Positions 1-15,400 of a stretch of DNA of 64,000 nt are shown here, piece by piece (the stretch's first letter is position 1; every line of letters starts with the position of its first letter). The notes beneath the pieces were generated by a model. It saw only the letters and a program-made list of their open reading frames with translations, was not told the DNA's origin and did not search any database. The DNA is from Dastarcus helophoroides (lineage: Eukaryota > Arthropoda > Insecta > Coleoptera > Bothrideridae). The stretch spans positions 35,575,283 to 35,639,282 of the forward strand of contig CM053331.1 in NCBI GenBank assembly GCA_028583605.1. The letters run 5' to 3'. A program made the position numbers and the translations under genes.

Positions 1-199
1 CGATTGTGACTTGTATACACGCGACGGACGTGACAGCTAAACTACAAATTGGAGCGATCAAGGTCCTAAATGTAGTTTCGATCCGGAATGACGAAACGGT
101 GTATGCAAGCCACTGACTACCAATAAGCAAAAAATGCTCAAAAGTAATCCCTAGGCAACCGTCGTTGGTCGTTCCTGGTGAGGTGGTGGTGGTGATTGC
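1..199 (-). other. Probable start of the ANT 3' UTR
   Basis: This lies directly downstream of the ANT stop. No AATAAA or ATTAAA is seen on the minus strand, so cleavage probably lies beyond the left edge. No further reading frame is supported. Confidence 0.6.
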
Positions 200-442
200 T
201 TAGAGGAGATTTTTAATTTCGTCGTAGAGTACTAGTACGATGGCACCACCAGTACCACGCAGGATGTTGGAGAAGGCGCCCTTGAAGAAAGCGGCACCAC
301 CTTCGGTCTTGGCGATCGTTGCCCAGCAGTGGACAGTGCTCTTGTAGACGATTTCGCTCTTGGCACGTCCCGATTGCATCATCATACGCCTTCTGACTGT
401 GTCGAAGGGATAGGATACGATGCCGGCGATTGTTGTCACGGT
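200..442 (-). CDS. ANT: ANT exon 4 with stop
   Basis: Encodes residues 220-299 and TAA at 202-200. It holds the third carrier repeat with [16 protein letters not shown] and the C-terminal helix ending DEIKNLL. The acceptor is TTATAG at 443-444. Confidence 0.96.
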   Translation of the reverse strand, partial: TVTTIAGIVSYPFDTVRRRMMMQSGRAKSEIVYKSTVHCWATIAKTEGGAAFFKGAFSNILRGTGGAIVLVLYDEIKNLL

Positions 443-3400
443 CTATAATAAAAGTTAAAGAGTTTATGCTGTTGAATTTAATGATTGAAATTTTGAGTAT
501 TATTTACGATTTAAGCCCATTTGGAAAATTGAAATACAAATCTTGTCCCCTGAAACCAAGAAAGATTAAAAAAAACACAACAAAAGGTGCTCTAACACGT
601 TTCAATAGCCAAGCTAGATAGCTTGGCTATCGAAACGCGTTAAAGCAGCCTTTGATTTGTTCTCTAATCTTTCTTGGTTTCAGGGAACAAGATTTAAAGC
701 AACCTTTGTTAGGTTTTTTAATCTTTTTTGGTTTCAGGGGACAATCTTTTAAGATAATCAAGGACCAGTCCGTTTCACCAAAATTAAGGCCCATTTTGGT
801 AAAGCACTAATGCAGACAATTAACTCATAATGAAACTGAACTACAATCTTGTCCCCTGAAAGCAAGGAAGATTTGTTTTTTAATTTTTGCAGACAACCAA
901 GGACCACCAAAATCATGAGATAAAATATGATGGCACGCCGAAAGAAATGACTATCTTCAGTCAAATTACGTACGAAATTGATTGAATTATACGTCAACGC
1001 TTGCGATCCTTACCTGAGCGATAGCCCACGAGATGAACAAAGGAGTGTGCTTAGGATCGGGTAAAATGCCTTTGGCTGTGTCGTAGAATCCAAAGAAGGC
1101 AGCGCGATAAATAATGATGCCTTGGACGGATACACCGAAGCCACGGTATAAGCCTACCAAGCCGTCACTTCTGTAGATTTTCATGATGCAGTTTCCTAAG
1201 CCTGAGAATTCACGTTGTCCTGGTCCTTTGCCAACATCGGCAGCCAACCTGAAAAACCAAAATATTCGTATCTGACGACACTTGAACCAGTCAAATGGTT
1301 GGGATAAACTGGGAGAGTAATGAGATGTCAACAAAATAGCGAAGCAATTAGAGAAATTAGAATGTTCCATTTGGAAAAAATTGCAATCGTTCTGCTATTG
1401 TCCCAATTTGTAATTTACACTGGCAAGGCGGCGTTAGCCATTGCGAGGCTCCGGGCGGGTAGATCTTTAAGAGGCCCTCGTCTTTGTGGAATTAGTTTTA
1501 AAAAATTGAAATACAGAACTTGTCCCCTGAAACCAAGAAGTTCTGTATTTCAATTTTTGAAGATAACCAAGAACCAGTCCGAATTTTCAACAATTTTTGA
1601 GATTTTTCGAAAGGTTAGAATTTTATTTTAAACACGAATTTCTAAACTTTCCAACTTTTCCCAAAATTCGTTTTTCCTTGTTCTTTCAAAATTAAAATTT
1701 CGTTTGAAAATGTTAACTTTTCTTTAAGAGATTTCAACCTTTTCCTCGACATTTCGACGGTATTTTTCAGTCGTTATTTTTTGAAATCTTTGAAATTTGG
1801 ATAGTTTTTAAAGTTTTCCGAAAGGATCGGTTTTTATTTTAGATTCAATTTTCTGACTGTTTTCGCAAAGTTCGACTCTGTTTCCAAATTTCTAAGTTAA
1901 TCTGAAAATACGATTACTCAGTTCATGTAGTTAAATGAAAATATAGATACACTCGGAACTTTTCCGGTTTCCTTTTTTTATCAATTTTTCAAAATGATTC
2001 TTGCCCCCTCCCCTGAACTAAATCCTGCCTACGCTTATGAATTTCAATGATGATGCTTGACTAGAAATGCAAAGTCATAAATAAATATATTTGGACTTTT
2101 AAAATTGTTTATTGGAAACTAACAACAAAGATTTTTTTTGGTGGAACGGACCGGTCTTTGGGTATCTTCAAAAAAATCCTTCTTGGCTTCAGGGGACAAG
2201 TTTTGTCCTTCAATTTTTAAACAGAAAGATAACAAACTATTAATCATGATAAATAAGGTGCATTAATGTCTTAAAAGGATCAGGGATTTAGAAATGATGA
2301 CGATTGCTCTAATATTAAAGCATAATCCGACGACAGTTGACAGCTGAAATAAAACACGGGAATTTCCCGAATCGTAAACACGAAGAAAATGGGGTTCTAT
2401 CAGATTTTGTTTAGCCCTTGCAGTTGGTAGCACTTGTGGCACTGGTACGAAATTTCGTCAATGTGAAAGAGAAGGAAAGGAAGAAGAAGGAGCGAATGAG
2501 ACAGATATAGCGCGATAACTACCACGCAAAGGAGCAGCGAGTCCAGTTTTATAATGCGCGGTTAAGGCTCGAAATTCAAATGAACATTAGAATTCATGCT
2601 ATTGCGCGAGTGCGCGAGGCCCCCTACAAGAGCGAGGCCCCGGGCTGTCGCCTTGCTTGCCACCCCCTAAGACCGTCCCTGAATACTGGTTTTGCATTGA
2701 AGAAGATTGCCAAACATCGATCCATGAAAGGCTTAATTCATTAAGGTTTCCAAGCATCGATGTTTGGCAATCTTCTTAGTTTCTAGGTTGAGCCGGTGTT
2801 ACATTAACTGGTTTGCTGACATTTGGTCACTAGGGGTTGAGGACAGTTGGTCACTAGGGGTTGAGGACAGTTGGTCACTAGGGATTGAGGACATCTTCAG
2901 AGCTGAGGAACAACTTATTGCTTGTCCCGAAGAAAACGAGTGAAACGTGAATAAATCAGCTCAATAACTCTGCTTCAACTCAGAGTCCAAGAAGAGTCTT
3001 AATTACAGTTTAATTTCAGGCATGACAACATTCTTTTACTAGCACAACCAAAATCTTAATTTCCTTTAAAAACAAAAACCAGGGCTTCGAAGTGGAACTG
3101 AACCGAAAACAGGAAACCAAAAAAAAAACCGTTATTTGTGTCGGAACGAAAACCGGAACCGAACCTAAAAGAAAATATTGGTTTATTTCGGTTCAGTGCA
3201 GATTCAAACGTCCACAGTTAACAAACCCTCCCCCCTTCAATGTCAATTTTACATTAATAGTCTCAAGTTTCAACCCAATATTTTGCTTGACTATTATTAT
3301 TATGTTGTTCACGAGTTTTTTTAAACTTCAACTTTTTTTTTTATTAAAATTTCGAATTTGAACTTATTTTTATTTTGTCCCATTAATGTCGACTTTAAAT

Positions 3401-6400
3401 TTAAAATGTTAAATTTTTCTAGAAATTTTGATGTTTATTTTTAAATATTTCGACGTTTATCACCAGCATTTAAATCAAAAATATGTAGAATTTTTGTAAA
3501 ATAAATTTGGAATATTTTCTTCAATTTCACCTTTTTTTCTAAAAATTCTGGGTTTACATTTTCAATTTTTTCCATATTATTTCAATTGTTATAAAACATT
3601 GGTGCCTGATCCATAGTTCCTGAGTCACATTAGGTTTGCAGTAACTTTTGATGTGACTAGCGTTGACTATAAAGGAAAACGGTATCCCATTTTGTTTAAT
3701 AAATTCATGTCTTCAAAATGAAGTCAAACACTATGTAAAAAAATTAAAATTTTAATTTTAAAATCGAAAAAAAAAATTAACGTAAAAGTTTAACGCAAAA
3801 GTCAAAAATTCTAGAAATTATTCGAAATAAATTTATTTAAAAAAATTTAGTTTTCAAACTTCAAGTTTAAGACTCGAAATTATCAAAAAAGAGTTTAAAA
3901 AGAAAATCTGTAAAATATGTAGGATTTTAAAAAGTATAATTTTCAACTTTCAATTAAAAATTTTATGCAAAACTTTAAAAAGATAAACTCGTATAACAAA
4001 ACTCTTCTCGAATTTTCAATTCTAAAATTTGAACACAAAATTTTGGGAAAATATCGAAATTTTGAAATAAAAAACTAAACGTTATTCACAAGACTTAATT
4101 CTAACACGAAATTTCGAGAAAATTGTCTAAATTTTGAGTTTAAAATCGAAATTTCGAGAAAAAATTAGAACTTTGGGATTAAGATAACATTTTTTTACTT
4201 TAACGTAAAAAGTTTAACGCAAAAGTCAAAAATTCTAGAAATTATTCGAAATAAATTCATTTAAAAAAAATTAGTTTTCAAACTTCAAGTTTGAGACTCG
4301 AAATTATCAAAAAAGAGTTTAAAAAGAAAATCTGTAAAATATGTAGAATTTTAAAAAGTATAATTTTCAACTTTCAATTAAAAATTTTATGCAAAACTTT
4401 GAAAAGATAAACTCGTATAACAAAACTCTTCTCGAATTTTCAATTCTAAAATTTGAACACAAAATTTTGGGAAAATATCGAAATTTTGAAATAAAAAACT
4501 AAAAGTTATTCACAAGAATTAATTCTAACACGAAATTTCGAGAAAATTGTCTAAATTTTGAGTTTAAAATCGAAAGTTTCGAGAAAAAATGAAGAACTTT
4601 GGGATTAAGATAACATTTTTTAACTTTAACGTAAAAAGTTTAACGCAAAAGTCAAAAATTCTAGAAATTATTCGAAATAAATTTATTTAAAAAAATTTAG
4701 TTTTCAAACTTCAAGTTTGAGACTCGAAATTATCAAAAAAGAGTTTAAAAAGAAAATCTGTAAAATATGTAGAATTTTAAAAAGTATAATTTTCAACTTT
4801 CAATTAAAAATTTTATGCAAAACTTTGAAAAGATAAACTCGTATAACAAAACTCTTCTCGAATTTTCAATACTAAAATTTGAACACAAAATTTTGGGAAA
4901 ATATCGAAATTTTGAAATAAAAAACTAAAAGTTATTCACAAGAATTAATTCTAACACGAAATTTCGAGAAAATTGTCTAAATTTTGAGTTTAAAATCGAA
5001 AGTTTCGAGAAAAAATGAGAACTTTGGGATTAAGATAACATTTTTTAACTTTAACGTAAAAAGTTTAACGCAAAAGTCAAAAATTCTAGAAATTATTCGA
5101 AATAAATTTCATTTAAAAAAATTTAGTTTTCAAACTTCAAGTTTGGAGACTCGAAATTATCAAAAAAGAGTTTAAAAAGAAAATCTGTAAAATATGTAGG
5201 ATTTTAAAAAGTATAATTTTCAACTTTCAATTAAAAATTTTATGCAAAACTTTGAAAAGATAAACTCGTATAACAAAACTCTTCTCGAATTTTCAATTCT
5301 AAAATTTGAACACAAAATTTTGGGAAAATATCGAAATTTTGAAATAAAAAACTAAAAGTTATTCACAAGAATTAATTCTAACACGAAATTTCGAGAAAAT
5401 TGTCTAAATTTTGAGTTTAAAATCGAAATTTCGAGAAAAAATGAGAACTTTGGGATTAAGATAACATTTTTTAACTTTAACGTAAAAAGTTTAACGCAAA
5501 AGTCAAAAGTTCTAGAAATTATTCGAAATAAATGTATTTAAAAAAATTTAGTTTTCAAACTTCAAGTTTGAGACTCGAAATTATCAAAAAAGAGTTTAAA
5601 AAGAAAATCTGTAAAATATGTAGAATTTTAAAAAGTATAATTTTCAACTTTCAATTAAAAATTTTATGCAAAACTTTGAAAAGATAAACTCGTATAACAA
5701 AACTCTTCTCGAATTTTCAATTCTAAAATTTGAACACATAAATTTTGGGAAAATATCGAAATTTTGAAATAAAAAACTAAAAGGTTATTCACAAGAATTA
5801 ATTCTAACACGAAATTTCGAGAAAATTGTCTAAATTTTGAGTTTAAAATCGAAAGTTTCGAGAAAAAATGAGAACTTTGGGATTAAGATAACATTTTTTA
5901 ACTTTAACGTACAAAGTTTAACGCAAAAGTCAAAATTCTAGAAATTATTCGAAATAAATTTATTTAAAAAAATTTAGTTTTCAAACTTCAAGTTTGAGAC
6001 TCGAAATTATCAAAAAAGAGTTTAAAAAGAAAATCTGTAAAATATGTAGAATTTTAAAAAGTATAATTTTCAACTTTCAATTAAAAATTTTATGCAAAAC
6101 TTTGAAAAGATAAACTCGTATAACAAAACTCTTCTCGAATTTTCAATTCTAAAATTTGAACACAAAATTTTGGGAAAATATCTAAATTTTGAAATAAAAA
6201 ACTAAAAGTTATTCACAAGAATTAATTCTAACACGAAAGTTTCGAGAAAATTGTCTAAATTTTGAGTTTAAAATCGAAATTTCGAGAAAAAATGAGAACT
6301 TTGGGATTAAGATAACATTTTTTAACTTTAACGTACAAAGTTTAACGCAAAAGTCAAAAATTCTAGAAATTATTCGAAATAAATTTATTTAAAAAAATTT

Positions 6401-9400
6401 AGTTTTCAAACTTCAAATTTGAGACTCGAAATTATCAAAAAAGAGTTTAAAAAGAAAATCTGTAAAATATGTAGAATTTTAAAAAGTATAATTTTCAACT
6501 TTCAATTAAAAATTTTATGCAAAACTTTGAAAAGATAAACTCGTATAACAAAACTCTTCTCGAATTTTCAATTCTAAAATTTGAACACAAAATTTTGGGA
6601 AAATATCGAAATTTTGAAATAAAAAACTAAAAGTTATTCACAAGAATTAATTCTAACACGAAGTTTCGAGAAAATTGTCTAAATTTTGAGTTTAAAATCG
6701 AAATTTCGAGAAAAAATGAGAACTTTGGGATTAAGATAACATTTTTTAACTTTAACGTACAAAGTTTAACGCAAAAGTCAAAAATTCTAGAAATTAGTCG
6801 AAATAAATTTATTAAAAAAAAATTAGTTTTCAAACTTCAAGTTTGAGACTCGAAATTATCAAAAAAGAGTTTAAAAAGAAAATCTGTAAAATATGTAGAA
6901 TTTTAAAAAGTATAATTTTCAACTTTCAATTAAAAATTTTATGCAAAACTTTGAAAAGATCAACTCGTATAACAAAACTCTTCTCGAATTTTCAATTCTA
7001 AAATTTGAACACAAAATTTTAGGAAAATATCGAAATTTTGAAATAAAAAACTAAAAGTTATTCACAAGAATTAATTCTAACACGAAATTTCGAGAACATT
7101 GTCTAAATTTTGAGTTTAAAATCGAAATTTCGAGAAAAAATGAGAACTTTGGGATTAAGATAACATTTTTTAACTTTAACGTACAAAGTTTAACGCAAAA
7201 GTCAAAAATTCTAGAAATTATTCGAAATAAATTTATTAAAAAAAATTAGTTTTCAAACTTCAAGTTTGAGACTCGAAATTATCAAAAAAGAGTTTAAAAA
7301 GAAAATCTGTAAAATATGTAGAATTTTAAAAAGTATAATTTTCAACTTTCAATTAAAAATTTTATGCAAAACTTTGAAAAGATAAACTCGTATAACAAAA
7401 CTCTTCTCGAATTTTCAATTCTAAAATTTGAACACAAAATTTTGGGAAAATATCTAAATTTTGAAATAAAAAACTAAAAGTTATTCACAAGAATTAATTC
7501 TAACACGAAATTTCGAGAACATTGTCTAAATTTTGAGTTTAAAATCGAAATTTCGAGAAAAAATGAGAACTTTGGGATTAAGATAACATTTTTTAACTTT
7601 AACGTACAAAGTTTAACGCAAAAGTCAAAAATTCTAGAAATTATTCGAAATAAATTTATTTAAAAAAATTTAGTTTTCAAACTTCAAGTTTGAGACTCGA
7701 AATTATCAAAAAAGAGTTTAAAAAGAAAATCTGTAAAATATGTAGAATTTTAAAAAGTATAATTTTCAACTTTCAATTAAAAATTTTATGCAAAACATTT
7801 AAAAGATAAACTCTTATAACAAAACTCTTCTCGAATTTTCAATTCTAAAATTTAAACACAAAATTTTGGGAAAATATCGAAATTTTGAAATAAAAAACTA
7901 AAAGTTATTCACAAGAATTTAGTTCTAACACGAAATTTCGAGAAAATTGTCTAAATTTTGAGTTTAAAATCGAAATTTCGAGAAAAAATGAGAACTTTGG
8001 GATTAAGATAACATTTTGAGATTAAAAGTCAAAATCTCTAAAAAAATTAGCCTAGGTTTTAAGTTTTACATTGAAAATTTTGAAAAATAATAACCAAACA
8101 AGGTTCAAGTTTGAATCCACAATTTTCAGAAGCAACTCGCCTAAGAAAGTCTTAAAATTTCGGCCTTATTTTCGCATTTTGAGATGAAAGTAAAAAATTC
8201 GTTGAAATAGCTAAAACTTCAAATTAAAATTTTTGAGAAACGTTTTTCTGTAATGAATGGAACTTTTTTGGAAATTGTGACTTTTTTCCTCGAAACTTCA
8301 GTTTTAACCTTAAAAGTTTAAACCTAACCACTTTACTTTGAGAAAAAAATTTTAAATATCCAGAGAAGCTTAAAATTGATAAAAAATTATTTTAGTTAAT
8401 GAGAAATTATGAAAAAAACTCGAATATTTTAGGAAAAACTAGAAATTTATAATTTTTTTAATATAAACTTTTGAGTTTGTCAATGTCAAGTTTAAAGTCG
8501 GAATTTTAATTTTTTTAATAAATAATGTTTTTATTTTGATACAAAATTTCTAAAAAAACCTTAGTTTTTTTCGAAGTTTTGGGGTAAAATGAATTTTTTT
8601 TATAAATTCGCATTTTAGCCACGGCGTTAATAACTTCAAATTTTCAAAATCGAAAATACTAGAACTTTCTTAAAATCTATGGTTTGTGTTCAAATTTCGA
8701 GATTTCTGTCAAAATGTTCAACTTAAAATTTAAATTTTTACATTTTTCCGAAAATTTCAACTTTAGAATCAAAATATTGACTTTATTTCGACTTTTATTT
8801 TGAACACTCGGGTTTTCATGATATTTTAAGTTAGAACCCAAAATTATTTGAAGTTGAAATTTTTTGATTTGATCTTCTGAGGTCAAAGCTTCAAAATTTT
8901 TTTTTTTAAATTTTTCTCTTAATTTTTCTCTTTAATCAAAAAATTTCAACTTAATAGGTAAATTTCGGTCTTCATTATTTACGTAATTTGCCTTTTATCA
9001 GGAAATTTCGAATATAAATTCGTTATTTTAACTTGTACATCGAATTTCTGACTTTAGTCGTCTTGTTTATTAATTTTATTTAACATTTCCGCGACCCAGT
9101 TTGGAAATACTTAAATTTTTAATCGCCACATTTCGAGAAAAAAGTTGTTGTAAAAAACCTGAAAGTTTATTAAAAATATTTACCAATTAAAAGTGCTAAC
9201 TCGGATTTTCGATGAAATTTGGAATTCTCATTTGCTTACAAAAATAAAGTTTCTAAACAAATGGAAATCTCATTGGTTATTAGGTTTAAATTTTGACAAA
9301 CGTTTTTCAATCAAAATATAGACTATTTCAAAAAAATTTTGATATTTTTCTCTTCAAATTTAGGTTTTTTATGTTAAAAAAATTAGAATTTCCAATTTGA

Positions 9401-12400
9401 ACTTTTGATCTTCAGAATATAATAAAATTTCGAAAAGAACCTGAACATGTCTTCTTTAAATTTCCTGAAAACTTCAAAATGCTTAAAAGGAATTCAGAAT
9501 TTGGATACAGTTTTTTTTAATATATTTGATCATTTTTGTAAATTTTTACATTTGTCTTAAAATTTGATATAACAGTTGGAATTTTTGTGTTTTTTTTTCT
9601 CTAACATTTCGATTTGAAGCACGAAATGTAGCCGTTTTCCAAACAAATTCAAATTCGAATATTGAAAAGTTGAAATCTTCAGATATTTTTATTTATGAAT
9701 TTAGTTTGTTTTTTCGAACGTTGATCTTTGATTGAATTGAAATTTAGATTTCTTTCTAGAACTGTGAAATTGTTTCCCTCAGAATGTTTTTCTCAGAATG
9801 TCGAATTAAAACACGAAATGAAAAAGATGTCAAAATTTAACTTACAATATCAAGGTTTAACTTATACTTTTAAGAAAGTAGTCAAAATTTGAAAAAACCC
9901 TCGAAATTAATGTAATTTTTTTTTTCATTTTAATCATAATATTTTGACTTTCAACTGGATTGTTCGAGTATTTTTTTTTTTAAATTTTTAATATAAGTCG
10001 AAATTTTGCAAATTAATACTTTTTTTAATCTTGAATTTTTTGCAAAATTCTGCAATTGCTAGGTTTTTCTGAAAATTTTTACTTCAAATTCAATTTCGTA
10101 GCAATACTTTGTTTTATATATTATTTTCTAAACATAACTTAAACTTAATATGTTTTAAAATTTCTAAATAGTTTAAACTCAATATTTTGTAATACATAAC
10201 GATCATAGGTTTTATATTAAAAGATGTTTGCTGTGATTCATCCTTTTTTTGTCATCACTTCAATCATTATAATGTTTTTTTTTTCTATTTATTCTAAAAG
10301 TTAGATTACAAACTTACAATTTCTGCATTTTCTAAAAAAATTGACTTTATACTCAAAATTTCAACTTGAATTATTCCCTAAATTTCAGGCTTTAGTTTTT
10401 TGAAATTCGGACTTTTGTTTCGAGATTACTTGAAATATTTTCTTTCTTCTAAATAAAAAAATTAAAAATGAGTCACTCGGAGGTGAACCGAAAATCGAAC
10501 CGGAAACAACCGTTATTTTTGTCGGAACGAAAACCAGAACTTAACCGATATAATTTTTTTTTCGGAGCCGGAACGAAAAAATATCGGTTCGAAAGCCTGC
10601 TTAAAACTGATTTATCAACGAATGTAAATATAGAGCAAGTGTTGTCTCTTAATTGTTCTTAATTTCAGGGGACAAGGTATCAATTTTTGAGGATAATCAA
10701 GGGCCGTTTCACAAAAAAAAACAGAATATAAACTATAATTAGTTTCATACCTAGTTCTGGCGAAGTCAAGTGGGTAAACGAAACATAAAGAGGTGGCACC
10801 AGCGGCACCGCCAGAGGCTAAATTGCCCATGAAGTACCTCCAGAATTGGGTCTTCTTATCTACGCCACTGAGGAAAATTTGCTTGTATTTATCCTTGAAG
10901 GCGAAGTTCAGAGCTTGTGTGGGAAAATAACGGATGACGTTTGCTGTGTTACCACGCCAGTAAGCCAGTACACCTTGTTCTTTGGGGATGCGTACAAAAC
11001 AATCCACCATACCTAAAACCGAGTGACATTATAATATAATCTTTTGAATACTTATACTATTGACTAGCGGCTTCAAGTTGGAAGTGTTGACAACGACCAT
11101 ACCGTACTGATAAGGCGAAGAAAGGCCAAAACTAGTTTATGGCTGCGATTGTAAATAATTTCAACTTTGGCACGTTTAACTGTTTAATTACAGACAATTT
11201 AATTGATCTTTTGTCAAATTGTCATCGTGTTAAAACTCTTCCTTAACAAGCAAAGTTTATTTTGGAATCCTTCGTAAGCAATTTTCGATATTTCCCTTAA
11301 ATCGACAACGTTGACAGCGAGAATTTGGAATCAGAACTAAAATTTGGTATAAAAAAATATCAAAATTTCTAGTTTACCAACTTTACTTTGCACATAATCT
11401 CTGTATCGTCTTTGCAAAGTTTCGTTGATTCCATTCCTGCTGATTGGAATTTTCTTCGCCAGCTGCTTCTAACACACGTCCAAATTCTCAGTTACCTCTT
11501 TTTTGTTAAGGGATTTGGAAGAAGCAACTGGCGAAGAAAATGCCAGTCAGCAGGAATGGAATTTACTTTGCAAATTTCATTCGAATGTATAATTTTTTTG
11601 TTGTTGAAATTTCGACTTTCCAATTCCATTCAAAATTTCTACAAGTCCTTCGCGATTCATTCGAAATTTTTTAAAAATAAATTTAGCTTTTTTGTAATGT
11701 TTCGAAATTGCGTCTAATGTTCTAATTTTATATTTTTCTCTAAAATTTCAACTTCAAACCAAATACTGAAGATGGCGAGATTGACCGTTGGAAGATTTTT
11801 TTGGAAGTTTGGAAATCCAGTCTCTTTATTTTTGAGTTTTCTCCAAAGTTTGCTGTTCAGTGTTGATATATTTATAATAAAAAAAAAACGTTTTACAGAA
11901 CCATCAGTAGAATTTAAGAGTTTTCATCGGAATCACTAGAACAACATTTCAGGCGCAGATTTTTTCATTTCTGGTGCTAGTACTTCTTTTTAAACCTTCG
12001 AAAATTTCAAACTTTTACATTGGCCTCATATGCGCCCCCTAGGATATGGTTCAGCGAGGAGAAATTTTTTCCTGACAGTCACGACCCCTTTTTTGAGTAA
12101 TAACGTTAACAATTGAAGTTTATCAATGGAAGAAATGAAATTAATTTTTCAAATGATGGAAGGTGATCAGAGAATGTTTTGTAATTTCGATTTTAAAATA
12201 TTTTGTTTTAAATGTGGAAGTTTTGATTAAATGGTGCATTGAAATAAATTTCATAGTTGCGTTTTGGGTTATTGGATCAAGGAGTGGAACATATTTGTAA
12301 TTTCGCGAATATTTAGTTATATAACAATTACTCTAATTTTAAAGTAGTATATTTAGCTGTGAGTTGGTCTTAACGCTTCAGCGTAATAACCTGAATTTAC

Positions 12401-15400
12401 ATGCAAGTGCATCTGCATAGTGCATACGCATTGCACTGAAAAATAATAAGAGAACGACAAATTATACGGTGAATGAATCTATTAATAATCCAATAATTAT
12501 GTTATCTACACGCGCAGAATAATTTCCAAAATATCAACTACACCACTTATGGGAAAAATCATCCTAAACCTAGATCTGAAATTTTAAAGGTTAACTGAAA
12601 TTAGTTTTAATAAATTTGGAGTTTTTGCTCAAAAGTGTGATTTTTCATGATGTTCTAATATTTAAAAGGATTAATTCGGTTTTAAGAAAAAAATTCTTTA
12701 TATTTGAATCACTTTTTAAAAAAAATTCTAGCTTTATTAACTTTTCTTTATTTTTTTATTTATTTATTAACAATTCTGCATACCGAAGAAAATTTTACAA
12801 ATTTGGCAACACTGGTGCATATTATTCGCTTGGAATTATTTAAAACAAAGTTCGATATTGAAGTTAACATAGAAAAATTTTCCTAAAATGTGTCACGTGG
12901 GCCACTTTTCTGTCCAAACCTTAAAGCTAACAACAATTTTCAAGTTTCAACTTTAAAGTCAAAATAAAAAATAGTATAGTTTTAGTATGTACTATTTTTT
13001 TCGAAATATTTTCCGGAATTTAGATTTTTGTGAGAAATAAAGTTAGGCATTTTAGCGTTACAGTCAAAATTTAAGGAATACCCAAATTTTGACCGAACTC
13101 GACATTTCGCTTAAGTTCGTAATTTAAGAAAGAATCGATTAGAAATTTCTAGTTTTGGTTCGTTCAATACTGAAATTTTAAATGTATAACGACAAAATTT
13201 TGATTTCCCCACGATTTTAAATAGTAATTTTGAATTTTTGAAATAATTCAATCTCAAAATTTTACGCAAAAATCCAAAATCGATGAAGAAAATTAGAAAA
13301 ACCCAAAAAATTTCAAATTAACAGTCAAAATTTAGGAAAAAAAACCTAAAATTTTGAATTGAAATCCAGATTTTATTAAAAAAATTAAAATTGAAAAGAA
13401 AACCTCGAATAATTTGAACTTTAATTATCAAAAAGTTAAAATAAAATTTCTGGATTAGAGTCGAAAATTTGAAATAATAATAAAACATCCAAACACTGAA
13501 CCATTTTGAGATAAAGGACCGAAATTTAGAATAAAATCAAAAACTGATGGTTTAAACGCAGAATTTTGAGAACTTTTTTGAGAAATTCAATTTTTATTCT
13601 CGAAACTTGGATTTGAGTTCTTACTTTTTTCCTAAATGGTCAATTGGATTGATTCTTTTTATAAATGTATTGATTCTTTTTATAAATTTGGGCTCGGTTT
13701 TTGAAATTTTTATTTGTTTTATAAATTAAAATTTCAACTTTAAACACAAACTTCTTCGAGTCTTCTTTCATTTCCATTCGAAGCTCTAAATTTCCAAATG
13801 TTTAAGACATTTTAACTTTTTTTAGAATTGCTACTTTTATCTCAAAATGTTTTTTTTGTCCAAATTTCTAGAAACATTTATTTCTAATGTCAAACTTCTT
13901 TTTTTAATTTTCGAAATTTGCATTGAATTTTCGAAATTTTCATTAATTTTTCTTAAAATTTTGAATCTTAATATACTCGAAATTTTCTTCTTGTAAATTA
14001 CCATTTTTTTCTCGAGTTGATTTTTAAACAATCATGGCCACAGGCCACAGAGGCAACGGTTTTAGTAGAAAAATTGATAGTCAAAATAAAGGCGAAATTT
14101 CTAAAAAAAATTATTTTTGGATTGTTGAAATTTCGAGAAAAAAATTGAAATTTCCAAATATATTCTTCTTAAAGTTTCGACAACATTTTGTAGCAAAATG
14201 TTGCTTCCCCAAAATTCTAGAAAAAGACGAATTTAGACAATATACCAATTTAGACAATTTGCAAAATTTTACCATAATTTTAACGTTTTTATTTGTCACT
14301 TCCAGGAAAGAGTTGAAATTTTCAAATAAGATATTTCTTGGGGTTTTAAGAAGAGTTTAAGAAAATAAATGAATTGTGGCAAAAAAGACGAATTTCAAGA
14401 AAAAAATTGATAATTTCCAGAAATAGAAAATATCGAATTTGAGAAAAAATTCGATCAATATTAATTTTATTTAACATTTTTGCGACCCATTTTGGAAATA
14501 TTTAAATTCTTAGTAATGAAAGTTGACGATATTCTGAAACATTTTTTGAAATACGACTACGTGATATCTAAATTCATGAGATGACATTTTAAGAATTTAA
14601 ATAAAATTAATAATGATGTTTCCGATCAATAGGAGTCTATCATGATGAATAAAAAAATCGGATTCCTCATACCAACTCAAATTTTACAAAAAGTAAATCA
14701 AATTTTAACAATTATAAAATCAAAATATCGAAAAAAGACAAATTTTGGGAATAAAACGAAATTTCGAGAACACAAAAACAGATTTGGAAAACACCTCGCA
14801 ATTTCGAGCAAAAGATCGAACTTTAAAAATAGAGAAAATTCCCAGAGAAAGTGAAATTTTCAGAAAAACCAAATTTGGGAATCAAGTCGAAAAAAAAAGA
14901 AGAATTCTGAGACTTAATCAAAATTTCAAAAAAAAAGACCAACTGAACAAAAAGTCGAAACTTGACCGCAAAATTTTGAGTAAAAAAGATACTGAACAAC
15001 AAGTGGAAACTTGACAGCAAAATTTTGAGAAAAAAAGATGAATTGGGGAAAGGAACTTGAAATTTTGAGAAAAGGCCCAATTGAAAAAAAAGGTTAAATT
15101 TCCCAAAGAAAAGCAAATTTCGAAAGCAACAATTTTTTTGGAAATATGTCAAAAATTCAAGGATAAATTTTGATAATAATTCAAAATTTCAAAAAAAAGT
15201 AGAAATGTGCCTTTCTTGAGAAATATATTGACTACATTTCTTGAGAAAGACAATTTTTAAGAAAATTAAGGCAGAGTGTCGAACTTTCGAGAAAAGTACG
15301 AAGAATGTGAAATATGAAAGATTGAATTTTGAGGTAAAAAATTAAATTTCGAAAATGAACCGAACTTTGAGAAACCAATTGACATTTCCAGGAAGTAGGA

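Larger units (their letters stand above)
1425..2690. other. ANT intron 2, left part: mixed transposon debris
   Basis: AT-rich filler with several GC-rich scraps that look like DNA-transposon ends. These are a GAGGCTCCGGGCGGG stretch at 1449-1463 with AGAGGCCCTCG after it; CCCTGAACTAAATCCTGCC at about 2011-2029; and GCGAGGCCCC repeated at about 2615-2645, ending in CCTAAGACCGTCCCTG near 2668-2683. None is complete and no transposase frame is present. Confidence 0.4.
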
